A stretch of DNA of 64,000 bases from Trichomonas vaginalis G3. Lineage: Eukaryota; Parabasalia; Trichomonadida; Trichomonadidae. A program made the position numbers and the translations under genes. The stretch is taken from NCBI RefSeq assembly GCF_026262505.1, contig NC_067206.1, forward strand, positions 16,264,641 to 16,328,640. The letters are read 5' to 3'. Position 1 is the stretch's first letter. The number at the start of each line of letters is the position of its first letter. Positions 28,467-39,600 of this stretch are shown here, piece by piece. The notes under the pieces are model-generated. The model worked only from the letters and a program-made list of their open reading frames with translations, was not told the origin of the DNA and ran no database searches.

Positions 28467-30944
28467 ATGCAGTCTAGACTTAACGAGTTCGAGAAAGTCG
28501 AAGACTACTTCGAAGCATCAAACAAATCATATGAAGCATATATTGCATCTCACAAAGTATCGAAAAGGAAATTCTTAATCACCAAATACAATTTAGAATT
28601 GTTAAACGTGCAGCCAAAGCTTTTATATAATAGATTAATGTTCTTAATCAAAAATTATAGAATGTTCAGATGTGAATGCGTCTTTTTCCAAGGTCACCTC
28701 GCTAGTTTAGAGGTTTTAAACCCAAAAATACTAGGAAAATTTATCAAATACTTTTACGTTGTGGAACCATTACCAATGGTTACACTTGCAGATTTTGCAA
28801 CGGAAAATCAGATGTCAAAATCTATATTACTCGAAAAATTACCAAATTTATTGTCAACAATAGCGATGATGCATTCAGTTAAGTTTGCATATCTAAATAT
28901 TTCGCCATTTACAATCATAGTTGATGGTGTTTTCTGGTTACGGCCTCCATCATTAATGCCATACTCATCTCCAAAGAATTGTTTTGCGCCACCACCTCAA
29001 GGCTTCCGTGCTGAATACAGATCTGTCAATGAAATGAGATTTTACCGTGCTCCAGAATGGAATGCAAATCCAATGTTTTGCGAATCAGATTGCTGGTCAC
29101 TCGGTTGTTTATTAGCAGAATACATGATATTTGCTGGTCCTCTTTTTGGATCAATAAGTATCAATGATCAAATGGTCAGAACACAAATGATTTGTGGTCC
29201 AGCTCCTGCATTTTTGAATTGGCCACCAGCTCCTCAATCAAGGAAGACAGTATTTCCACCAATTATAGCAGATATGCTAAGTTATGATCCAAGAAAACGC
29301 CCATTACTATGTATTCACGTTTCAAATCAGATTTTGCAATTTATTAGAGATTATAATGTTGGTGAAGAGGAAGAAGAATTTGAAGAAGAAGAGGCATCAT
29401 ATGGAGAAGTCTCTATCGGCGAAAATGAAGATGATGATTCCCACATTTCAGGAATATCAGCAACTGAGAGCTCTAACATAGAATCCGAACACTCTGATAA
29501 ATCAAATGCTAAAAGTTCTCATTCTTATCCAGTTTATGCTGCCCCCTCTCAGAGCGGTGAAGAAGAAGAGGATTTACTCCAAGAGAAAGTCGATTCACCA
29601 AAAGGCAGTCAAGGAAAATCTTCTCAAATATCCAAATCAGTATCTCCAGATGTAAATCAAATCTCCCCTATAACTAGCAACACATCAGCTGTTTCAACTC
29701 CATCTCAACAAAAGAATTCTTCTTCACAATCTCAAGCTAATAACAGCTTAAAAGATTCACCAATTACTAGTAACACATCAGCTGTTTCAACTTCATCTCA
29801 ACAAAAGAATTCTTCTTCACAATCTCAAGCTAATAACAGCTTAAAAGATTCACCAATTACTAGTAACACATCAGCTGTTTCAACTTCATCTAAACAAAAG
29901 AATTCTTCTTCACAATCTCAAGCTAATAACAGCTTAAAAGATTCACCAATTACTAGTAACACATCAGCTGTTTCAACTCCATCTCAACAAAAGAATTCTT
30001 CTTCACAATCTCAAGCTAATAACAGCTTAAAAGATTCACCAATTACTAGTAACACATCAGCTGTTTCAACTTCATCTCAACAAAAGAATTCTTCTTCACA
30101 ATCTCAAGCTAATAACAGCTTAAAAGATTCACCAGAATTGAAGAGTGACGATAATAAATCAGTAAACTCCAGAAAATCTAATGGATCAAATTCATCAAAC
30201 AAATCTCTTCCTAAATATGCTTCTGGAGAAAAGAAATCTAAGAACAGTAGTTCTGTAGAAGAAGATAGATTGGATTCACTTGGAAGTAATCATGATAGTC
30301 CAGCTTATGCTTCAGGAGTAATAGAAAGCGATCATAATTCAGTTAAATCTCATTCTTCGCATTCATCAAGACATTCATCATCATCCAAGCCAAGTTATGC
30401 AGTTAACAAAGTTCCTTCTGTTAAGGAAAAGAAGATGAATTCTGATGCATATGATTATTCATCTTCACATTCTACAAAACTTGCAATGGAAGAAGATTAC
30501 GTTGACAATAAAAACAGTACTAAAAAAGTTCAGAAGACTAAAGTACTTACCTCCAAGACTGAATCAAGTGGAAACTCCCATGTAACATTTTCAAGCGGAA
30601 ATGCTCAATTTTCAGGAAAAAGTGCTTCAAGTCATCAATACACATATTCGTCTAGTACAGATGTCCAGACAGAAGCAGATGCTCTAAGAGAGAGGATTAA
30701 AATTCTTGAAGCTCAGCTTCAATATCAGAGTTATTCAGAAGAATCTATCAATTCTGATTCATCTCTTGATCCAACTGAAATTGTTGAAACAATATCAAAG
30801 CTTAAAAGAGATCTAAATGCAATGGATAGTGGATTATTATCCGGATCATGCGTTGGATGTGCAACTGGTACTGACTTAGAAAACAGCTTGTCTAAGCAAG
30901 AAAAGATACTTGATGCTGCTGATGAAGAATTGAAATCGGATTAA
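28467..30944 (+). CDS. Pseudokinase with Ser-rich repeats and coiled-coil tail, 825 aa
   Basis: Host gene. The first usable ATG is 28467; the frame is open back to a TTG at 28428 after a TGA at 28422. Residues about 70-310 keep the late part of a protein kinase fold: RFYRAPEW (APE motif), SDCWSLGCLLAEYMIFAGPL (subdomain IX) and YDPRKRP (Arg of subdomain XI). The catalytic HRD is replaced by YLNISPFTI, and no DFG or clear glycine loop is present, so it should not phosphorylate. CDK-like spacing is suggested by GPLFGSISINDQMVR. Then come an acidic Ser-rich stretch, five 31-aa repeats of Ser, Gln and Asn (encoded by 29670-30134), several ASGEKKS-type motifs, and a C-terminal coiled coil (about 735-765, ADALRERIKILEAQLQYQ). 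A scaffold role is likely; the partner is unknown. Confidence 0.75.
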   Translation: MQSRLNEFEKVEDYFEASNKSYEAYIASHKVSKRKFLITKYNLELLNVQPKLLYNRLMFLIKNYRMFRCECVFFQGHLASLEVLNPKILGKFIKYFYVVEPLPMVTLADFATENQMSKSILLEKLPNLLSTIAMMHSVKFAYLNISPFTIIVDGVFWLRPPSLMPYSSPKNCFAPPPQGFRAEYRSVNEMRFYRAPEWNANPMFCESDCWSLGCLLAEYMIFAGPLFGSISINDQMVRTQMICGPAPAFLNWPPAPQSRKTVFPPIIADMLSYDPRKRPLLCIHVSNQILQFIRDYNVGEEEEEFEEEEASYGEVSIGENEDDDSHISGISATESSNIESEHSDKSNAKSSHSYPVYAAPSQSGEEEEDLLQEKVDSPKGSQGKSSQISKSVSPDVNQISPITSNTSAVSTPSQQKNSSSQSQANNSLKDSPITSNTSAVSTSSQQKNSSSQSQANNSLKDSPITSNTSAVSTSSKQKNSSSQSQANNSLKDSPITSNTSAVSTPSQQKNSSSQSQANNSLKDSPITSNTSAVSTSSQQKNSSSQSQANNSLKDSPELKSDDNKSVNSRKSNGSNSSNKSLPKYASGEKKSKNSSSVEEDRLDSLGSNHDSPAYASGVIESDHNSVKSHSSHSSRHSSSSKPSYAVNKVPSVKEKKMNSDAYDYSSSHSTKLAMEEDYVDNKNSTKKVQKTKVLTSKTESSGNSHVTFSSGNAQFSGKSASSHQYTYSSSTDVQTEADALRERIKILEAQLQYQSYSEESINSDSSLDPTEIVETISKLKRDLNAMDSGLLSGSCVGCATGTDLENSLSKQEKILDAADEELKSD
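29670..30134 (+). repeat. 93-bp coding minisatellite, five copies
   Basis: Units start at 29670, 29763, 29856, 29949 and 30042. Copies 2-5 are nearly identical and differ mainly at CCATCT/TCATCT and CAACAA/AAACAA. Each encodes 31 residues containing TSNTSAVST and QKNSSSQSQANNSLKD, all Ser/Thr/Asn/Gln-rich and unstructured. Confidence 0.95.
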
Positions 30945-32900
30945 TTTTATTAATTTTATTAATTTTTTTGAAATTAAAATGTTTTCTTTATTTAATTAAT
31001 TACTGTTTATATGAAGATTTAGCAGTTCTATATATTGCATTGTCAGCTAATCATCATCTTCAAGAGTTTATTTCTTATATTCTCTTGGATTTGCTTTGAT
31101 AGGAAGTGAATTCGACCTATTCAGATCACCAACAACAATGTTTTTGAAATGTTTATCTTTGAACTATATATATTCATTGGTGTGGCTGACAATTAGTAAA
31201 TACTATTTTTATGATTGATGAATGTATAATAACCTATTTATTCTAGAAAAACACAATATTTTTTTTAATTGCAAATTATGCCTAACTCAATCAGGGCATA
31301 AACAAGTGATAAGCAAAAGATAGATAGAGTATAAAGTGTTTTTTATTGTCTTGCTATTCATTTGCTTTTATAAAGGCCAAATAAAGAATTCTTCAAATGC
31401 ATTTTATCAAAGTATAAAAATGTTAAATCATGCAATAACAATCATTAAACTTATATAGCATGATAGTTTGTATTGATCATATACACGATATAGTATAATG
31501 AAGCAGAACTACGAAGTTGCGACAGAATGCTTCCCCCCATCTGCCTCAATAGGAGTTCCAATGCCCCCAATTTTTACTAACTGGAGTTTTGGAGCTCCTA
31601 AATCGGTATCATCACTTGCCATTTTCATTTGAACTGCAGCTGATGAAAGATGAGAAACCTATCTTCAAGCTAGGAACTCCAAAACTCCTTGTCTCTATGA
31701 ATGGTATCATTGTAGATCCTGAATCCCTTTCAAAAGATACCATGTCCAGTATGGGTTTCTGATGATCAATGAGTGTTTTCCATCTCAGGAGCTTAAAAGC
31801 GCTTATTCTTTACGAATTGGTGTCTGAAGGTCATGAAATTCATTCATTGGAGGCAATCCGCATGAATAGCTTTGATGATCAATTCGACCAATCCAGGCTC
31901 AGAGTGTAGGAGCCCCAGTGCTCCCGATCCTACGAAAGGGATCTTTGGGCTTCTGATTGAATCTCAACACATCCCTCTTATCATATGGGCATTTGATTAA
32001 ATGAAGAAAGCAACTATGCTGCAAGCTAGAGGCTTCGAAGCTCCCAATTATTACGGAAAGGAACTTGGAGCTTCCAAAAAAAACACTCAGCAGAGGCATT
32101 TGAAAGAAAATATTCAGCAGAAAAGATCTCTCATTCAACTTCAGAGTTCAGAGCACTAAATACCCCACACCTTACAATTGGAGCTTTGTAGTACTAGATT
32201 TCAATCAAAAGATGCAATAATTGCATAATCTTTGTAAAATAGAGCATGATAGCTCTCATGAGTCTTAAATCTATCATTGACTGTGTATATAAGTCTAAAA
32301 ACGAAATATAATCATTCTTATCAGACATTTTAATCAAATTATTGTTCAAATTTAATGATTAATCAATAAAACCATGCCATTCAGTCCCAATCACATAAAT
32401 AAATCCTATCACTCTTTTATTTTATGGAAAATATTTCGATTTTTAAGCAAAAATTTAAAAAAATCATCAAAAAAAGAATAAAATTTTACTTTTGAAATAT
32501 TTCCAATATTGATATTATGAAAATGGAAAATTTCGGCAGATGCTGCCCAGCAATCAATGTAGTCAAAAGCAATTGATGAAACCATCATGGGGCGAGTTCT
32601 GTCTCAATGCTATCATCTTAATTTACGTCTTCCTTAAGTTAATCCATCCGTTTAAGAACAAGTGGCGTGGCTACATTCCAGTTGTCTTCACTTTCTAATT
32701 GTATATGATTTTTTTTACTGAATATTTTTTTTGAAATATGGAACGATTATTATGAATTGAATTTAGTTCATATGAAAGGGGGTGAATATATTCAAAAAAC
32801 CAGATTAGAGTCAATATTTATTTATAATATAGATAATAGATTTAGGATTCATCATAATAAATAATTTTAATTCATCAGCGGTTTGGCCGGTCCTTTTCGA
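30945..32900. other. Two-kilobase gene-poor host region with possible relic
   Basis: 30945-31500 and 32170-32880 are AT-rich with no gene. The middle part, about 31500-32160, is less AT-rich and contains recurring words such as GGAGTTCC, GGAGCTCC and TAGGAACTCC, on both strands, without a long open frame. It could be a decayed protein gene or a structured RNA. I cannot tell which. Confidence 0.4.
32891..32900 (+). promoter_or_regulatory. CCTTTT element next to the eL36 start codon
   Basis: TCCTTTTCGA abuts the ATG. A CCTTT-type initiator (called M5) has been described for Trichomonas vaginalis genes; I recall this from the literature and could not check it. TTCATCAG lies 26 bases further upstream as an alternative Inr-like site. 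Confidence 0.4.
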
Positions 32901-33176
32901 ATGTCTGAGGAACAACAAAAGGTTCTTGCTCCAAAGCGTGAGTGCGGTCTTCACTCATCTGGCAAGCGTGTTAACTTCGCTCGCAAGATTGTCCACGAAC
33001 TTGTCGGCTGGCAACCATACGAGCGCCACACAATGGATCTTATCAAGATCGAACGCCGCCGTGCTGCTCGTCAATTCCTCAAGAAGCGCCTTGGCACACA
33101 CCGCCGTGCTATGAAGAAGCTTAACACTCTTGAAGAAGTTGTTCAGGAAGAATCTCTCCACCACCACCACGAGTAA
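32901..33176 (+). CDS. RPL36: 60S ribosomal protein eL36, 91 aa
   Basis: Component of the large ribosomal subunit. The signature block of the eL36 family runs from about residue 26 to 75: NFARKIVHELVGWQPYERHT, then MDLIKIERRRAARQFLKKRL and GTHRRAMKKL. The family pattern is (V)R(D/K)hhREhhGhxPYExRxhELhK...AhKFhKKRhGTHhRAK. Length is close to the usual 95-105 residues; the N-terminus is short and the C-terminus ends in an unusual His run (HHHHE). The ATG at 32901 is chosen over the in-frame TTG at 32883. CCTTTTCG immediately precedes it. Codons are strongly biased to C-ending forms (CGC, AAG, CTT, GTC), in contrast to all neighbours, as expected of a highly expressed gene. Confidence 0.93.
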   Translation: MSEEQQKVLAPKRECGLHSSGKRVNFARKIVHELVGWQPYERHTMDLIKIERRRAARQFLKKRLGTHRRAMKKLNTLEEVVQEESLHHHHE

Positions 33177-33645
33177 ACCTGCTTTTTATGAAACAAATAC
33201 AAATGCAAATTATACGAAACTTCCAAAGATATCAAATACAATAAAGTACCTTATAAAAATAAATATGATTTCCATAAGGGTGTAGTCCATTTTTATTTTT
33301 GAATTTTAATAATGGAAATAATATGCTTAACCTATAACATATATGCATGCAAAGGATTATGCTTCGCTTTTGAGCTTATATTAAAGATATAATTTAAAAT
33401 TGAGTTGTCAATATCATGAGCGGTTTGCACTTTACTCATTAAAGGGAGATGTACCCCATCTAGATTCTTTCAAGTTTTAATCAATTGAAATATCAAATAA
33501 CTGCAAAATTACATGTTTTTCAAGCTGTTTATCAGATGTTTTTGCATTTACATGTGCAATGAAATTAGTTGATTAAATGAAATGTCGAAAATGAATCTTT
33601 CTCTCAACTAAAATTTTAGAAATAACGAACATTTGAAAATCCTTG
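33177..33645. other. Host intergenic DNA between eL36 and dynein
   Basis: About 470 AT-rich bases with no gene, repeat or RNA feature that I could support. CCTTG directly precedes the dynein ATG. Confidence 0.5.
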
Positions 33646-36600
33646 ATGTTAGGTGAGGATGAGAGAAATGAATTAAAAATCCCACCAACAAAGATCAAGA
33701 AACAAAATCTGAATGCACCTGGTTTGCAAAAAGAAGAAGAATCTCTCTTTGATTCTGCAACAATTGAAACCGAAACTTCACCTTTCAATGTTGTTCATCC
33801 AGGCGCAGGTCTTTCAGATCAAATAATGAAGGCAACAAATCCACGATTACTTGCAATATCAAAAAAGCAAAGATCTCCAATTCATCCAGTTCGAACTGGT
33901 CAAATGCGCGCTCAATCTAAAAATATACCACTTACACATGGTGTAACATCAATGTTAACTAAGAAACCTTTATCAGATTTACCAGAACCATCTCAAAGTT
34001 TAATCGAATACAATAATAAACAAGAAAAAATAGAAGAATCATCGCTTGATTTTGATGAAGATCCTATAGCCTATTTCAGTAAGCGAAAAGATGGTCGTGG
34101 TCACCTCTTTATCTATTTGAAGTGGGCAAAAGATCCAAAATGTCCAGATTTTTCACCATATGAACTTGTAAAAACTACATATAAAGATGTTGGAAAGAAT
34201 TACTTTTCTATGTCTGCAAGTGGCGTCACCCATTTTTATCCAGATGGAACAACAGAAATTTCAACTCTTGATCATTGGGCTCGGGAAGAATCAATATACA
34301 AATCTATACGAAAACTACATACCTTCAAACTATATCTCTTCTGGAAACCTTTTAAAGTTTGGAAAAATTTCATCACTCAACAGCACTACAACGAAACAAA
34401 GAAGAAAATCATCAAATTCCCGTTATTCTACAACCTATCATTTGCAAGTGGCTACGTAGCTTTGGCCTCTTTAGTTGAAGAATCTGATCAAATTATCGAG
34501 AAATACTTACTTCAATTTGCCTATTCTAAGAAATACAAACTTGATGCATTCGATCGCATATCAAGTGAGAATATTGTATCGTTAGTTGAAGAATATACCC
34601 AATTCATACAAGATACAGCAACAATTGTCAATGGAATCTTTGGAATGCTTTCGGATAAAGAGCTTCTTAAAGTTACTGACCAAGAGTTTGCAGAAATTCG
34701 TCGTAAAAATCCAAATATCGGAACATTAGTCATATTAGAACGCAAAAAAGAATCAGAAAGAATCAGAAGAACAGAACAAATGGATTTAGAAATCAAATCA
34801 CTCTCAAATTTCTTAAGAATGGTCGACTACATGATGCTTGAAGCACTAAGAAATGGTTGCTACAAATCATTTACTAATGCACAAAATATTATTTGTCAAG
34901 AACAATCATCAATTTTTGTTGCAGAAGTTTATTTTAATGATGAAGGAAAAGTATCATTTAATCCATCAATCGATGAACTGATGACTCTTGTATTTAATAC
35001 AATGAACAAAGCTTTGTCAACTCTTGAGAACTTGCCAAGATTATTAAGACATCCTGATTTAAGACACATTTTATTGAGTGGTGATTTAGATGTCAAAAAA
35101 TTACTCGATGGAGCTCCAGATTTTCCTTTGTTCGCAAGGTCATCGAACTTAATTGGAAACGTAATGGATAAGATCAAGAAAGTTCTCTTGGACTCATACA
35201 GCCAAGCAGAAACATATGCACAGATATTTAAAGAGTTTTATCCACTTTACAAACTCGGAAAAACATGGGATGTCAGAAATTTCATTGTAAAACTTGACAA
35301 ATCAAGATACGATGGACCATTACAAATTGACAAGAGACCAGCTAATGAACCTGTTGATCAGTTCTTATTACATCCGGAGAATGAACCTTATATTGATTTC
35401 ACAAAGGTTAGAGATATGATAATGAGATTGAAAGAAGAAGAAATAAGAGTAAGAGAAATCAGAGCAGGTGTTGTAAAAGGAGCTGTTTATATTGATAGTA
35501 AAGAATTGAGACATGTTTTGTCACCAATTCCAAGCACATCATTAAAATCATTGGAAGAAATGCTTAGAAAACTCATGGAATTAAAGATAGCTTTAGTTAA
35601 TAGAGCTTTGAAAGATTACATGTTAAAACTCAAAGTTGAAACTACATCTGTTGAAATTTACACAGATTTTTGTGAACTTTTACAAAAAACAGAGAAATTG
35701 ATGCCGCAAATAAACGAAGAAATCAAATTTGTTGAAAGAGTTAATGTGTTATTGCAAGAATCTGATTTCCAGACAGTTGCCAATCCATTGCCAAGAATCT
35801 TCAAACAATTCTTGGAACAAAGAGAAAGCTCTTTGAAAATCCAACAAGACCAATACAACAAATTCACTTATGTTGTTCAAAGTCTTGCAGAAAAACATTA
35901 CAAATCTTTGGAAGATTTGTACTCGAAGTCTATGAATATTCCTATTACTGTTAACTCTATAAATCTTGAGGAGTTCTTAGAGCAAACAATTAAGCTGAAG
36001 AAGGTTTCTGATAAATTAATTCCTCAAATTGTTTCTTGCAACAGATTCCAGAAAATTTTGGATAAAAAATTTTCAGATTTTTCGGATTTGTCAGATTTAG
36101 AGAAAAACATCAAATTCTCAGAAGCTCTTTATAACACTGTGAAGAAGTGGGAGATCATCAATCAACAGGTCAATGAAGTTGCTTTTAATCATATCACAAT
36201 GGATTCATTCAAGACAGATGTTTCGGATTTCAAAGGTTTGGTCGAACAACTAAAGAAAATTTATGAAAAAACAATTCCTATCATTAGTGAACTCAATGGA
36301 AATTATTCAACGATTTCACCAACTGTTGATGATTTAACTAAACTTTCTCAAGCGAGAATGAACACAAGACACTGGGTACAGTTGTTCCAAGATGTCGGAC
36401 AGAAAGATCAATATAATGAGAACATAACAATTGCACAATTAATTAAATTTGGTATTTTGAATAATACTAAACGTATTGATGAAATAACAACACAGTCAAT
36501 TGGCGAGAATCGTATAGAAAACGCTTTCCAAGCCATTAAAGCACATTGGAAAGATATTACTATACCTTTAGTTGATAATCCAACGAATGATCCGAAGAAA

Positions 36601-39600
36601 GTTAATTTGGCGAACACAGATAACTTGATACAAGAAATTAATGACTCCGCAATCACATTGAACGGAATGTTGAATGATAGATTCGTATCCGGAATCAAAG
36701 CGAATGTCATGGAATTGGCAAACATGATGGATACAATTCTAAGAGTTATTACAGAATGGAAAATTTTCCAGTCGAATTGGAGTTTCATTGGTCCACTTTT
36801 CCAACAAAATTTAGTGAAAAAAGTGCTTCCAAACCAACATACAAGATACCAAATCATTGAGAAAAAATGGCATAATATATGTGTCAATACATTACAAGAT
36901 ACAAGAATCATTGAAGTTTGTTCTTATCCAACAATTTACGAAGATTTCAAAGATTTCAATACTTCCATTGAAATTATTTTGTCATCTTTGACATCATATT
37001 TGGACATGAAACGCGAATTAGTTCCAAGATTCTATTTGTTGTCGAACTATGAATTATTGAGATTACTAACAACAACAGATTTCTCAATATTCACAAGCGA
37101 ATTATCTAAAATTATGATGCACATAACAAGATTAGATTCTCAAGCATTGAATGCAAATGATTCTGACTCAGCAATGGTACAAGATGAATGCAATTTCCCA
37201 GGTACAAAGATCTTCGGCATTGCAGGAGAAGATGGAGATATATTAAACCTCACAGAAACAGTTGTTTGCAGCGGTGCTATTGAAGAATGGGTTCCTGAAT
37301 TGATAAATTCGATGAAGAAATCAGTAAGAGATGCAATAACATTGAGTTTATCAAGATACGCATCAAGTTCATTGAATGATTGGATGATGACTGCTTCAAC
37401 ATATATAGGAATGATTACTTTGAACATTTCTTTCACAAGAGATATTGAAGATTGTTTCAATAACTTGGAAACAAATCCAAAAGGATTTCAACATTACGCT
37501 TCAAAGATTAAAAAGAAAGTTCAAGAATTAATTTCTACATTGGCCAATCCTTTATCACCCAATGATGCTCAGAAGATATCAATCATATTATCAATACTTT
37601 TGAGTCATTACGATAAAGCAAATCTTTATTCTGACAGAGCAAGTGTCAGAAATTGGAAAATTGACTTCGAAAATTGTATCGTTTATAGATACGATGCACC
37701 AACGATGAATGTCTTGATTAACTATAAGGATCATTCATGGTCACATGCAGCAGAGTTCTGGGGATGTTGTCCGTCAATGATTATGACTCCTGCAATTGAA
37801 ACAGCTTTACAAAACATTTTGACATCGATGTCACAAAATTTAGTTCCTGTTTTATACGGACAAAATGCTTCAGGAAAGTCAGAATTGATTCATAGATTTG
37901 CTGCTATGTTTGGTCAGTTCATTTATCATTTCCCAGCATATACAAAGATGCCAAGAGTTTTCATAAGAAGAGCTGTTTTAGGAACAATTTTGACAGGAAG
38001 TTGGCTCCACTTTTCACAGATGAATTTATTGACATCTGATGAATTGAGTTTCACTTTTGATCAAGTTAACGCTGTGATGCTTTCTTTACAGACGAAGAAC
38101 AACAAATATACAGTTGGTGATGTCAACTACCAAATTCACAATGACACATATTTCTTCTACAGCGCAACAACAGATGACAAAAACAACGATTCTTTCATGC
38201 AACATGTGAGATTGTTGTCAAGACCTGTTTGTCTTTCAATGCCTGTAGTCAAGAAATACATGGAAACTTTGTTCATCACGTTAGGATTCAAATCTGCTCA
38301 TCAAAGTGCAGCACAATTGGAATCATTGATACAATCAATTTGTTCTATCTTTAATTTCAATGAAACTCCTTTGTTACATGCGAACAAAATCATTAATTCC
38401 GCTGTAAATTACTTGAGAATAATGATGCATTCTGTCAAAGTTTATTTCACAAATTACTATGACAATCCAACATTGACTGAGCAATATTGCATTTGCAGAG
38501 CAGTCCACAACTATTTCTGCCCAACATTGAACTTGTCTGACCAGGATTTGTTGATCGAAACAATGTATAAGTTCTTCCCAATGTTCGATAACGAAACTGT
38601 TTTCAAAGTCAATATCTATGGAAGATTTGACTTCCCAATGAATAATTTATGGGATTCCATCTCTAAAACTATCACAGATTATGTTCAAAACAATAATCTC
38701 ATTCTTCCAATTAATTATTTAGTTGAAAGAACATATACATTAGTCCAACAAATGATGAACTTTAATTGCATTGTCATTTGCGGACCTCCAAACAGTGGAA
38801 AATCAATGATGATCAAGTTGTTGGAAGAGGTTTACAATCAGTTCACTTTGACAGCAAACATTGTTAATAACTACAAAGGAATATTGCAGTTGAAAGTCAT
38901 TGATTTGTTCCATTATTCTCATTCTTGGTCAACAGTTTTTGGAAAAACAGTTGAAAAAGTTGATCCAGAAACAGGAGTAACAGAATACGAAACATTCTAT
39001 GGTTTGTTACAAAACGCAATTAATCAACTTGGAACATTAGAAAAAACAAAACATAGAATATTAAGATTTGATGGCGCTGTTACTCCGAAATTTGCAAAGT
39101 TCTTGTATCAATTAGTTTGTGATAAATCATCAATCAGAACTAATTTGATGGAAAGGAATTTCACAAACAATACTTTACATGTTTTCGTTGAAACAGATTC
39201 TTTGGCCAATTTCACACCAGAATTGTTATCAAAAGTTGCAATTATTAATATGGATAATTTGCAATTCGAATCTGGAAGGTTGTCAAATTACAGATTTAAC
39301 GCATTAGTTATGCCAACACTTCCATTTGATAACGCCGTATTAGATTTCCCACAAATCAATGCAGAAATCGTCAAAGTTCTTAAGAATTGTTTCGTTCAAA
39401 CATCTCCGATAATTTATAAGAAAGTTCAAATGATGAATTCTCAAATGAATTTGACAGAAGCAATTGACAGAATTTGTTCAGATGTTGTCAGGTATTGTTT
39501 GGCATCTATAAAGATGTTTGGCATTGACAGCACTGATGAATTAAAGATAAGCAATGTTCTTGGATATGCTTTCTATAGATTACTTTCTTCTTGTGTTGAA

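Noticed and set aside
32883-32900. eL36 start at the in-frame TTG
   Set aside because: Non-ATG starts are not expected; the ATG at 32901 gives a normal length and directly follows a CCTTTT promoter-like word.
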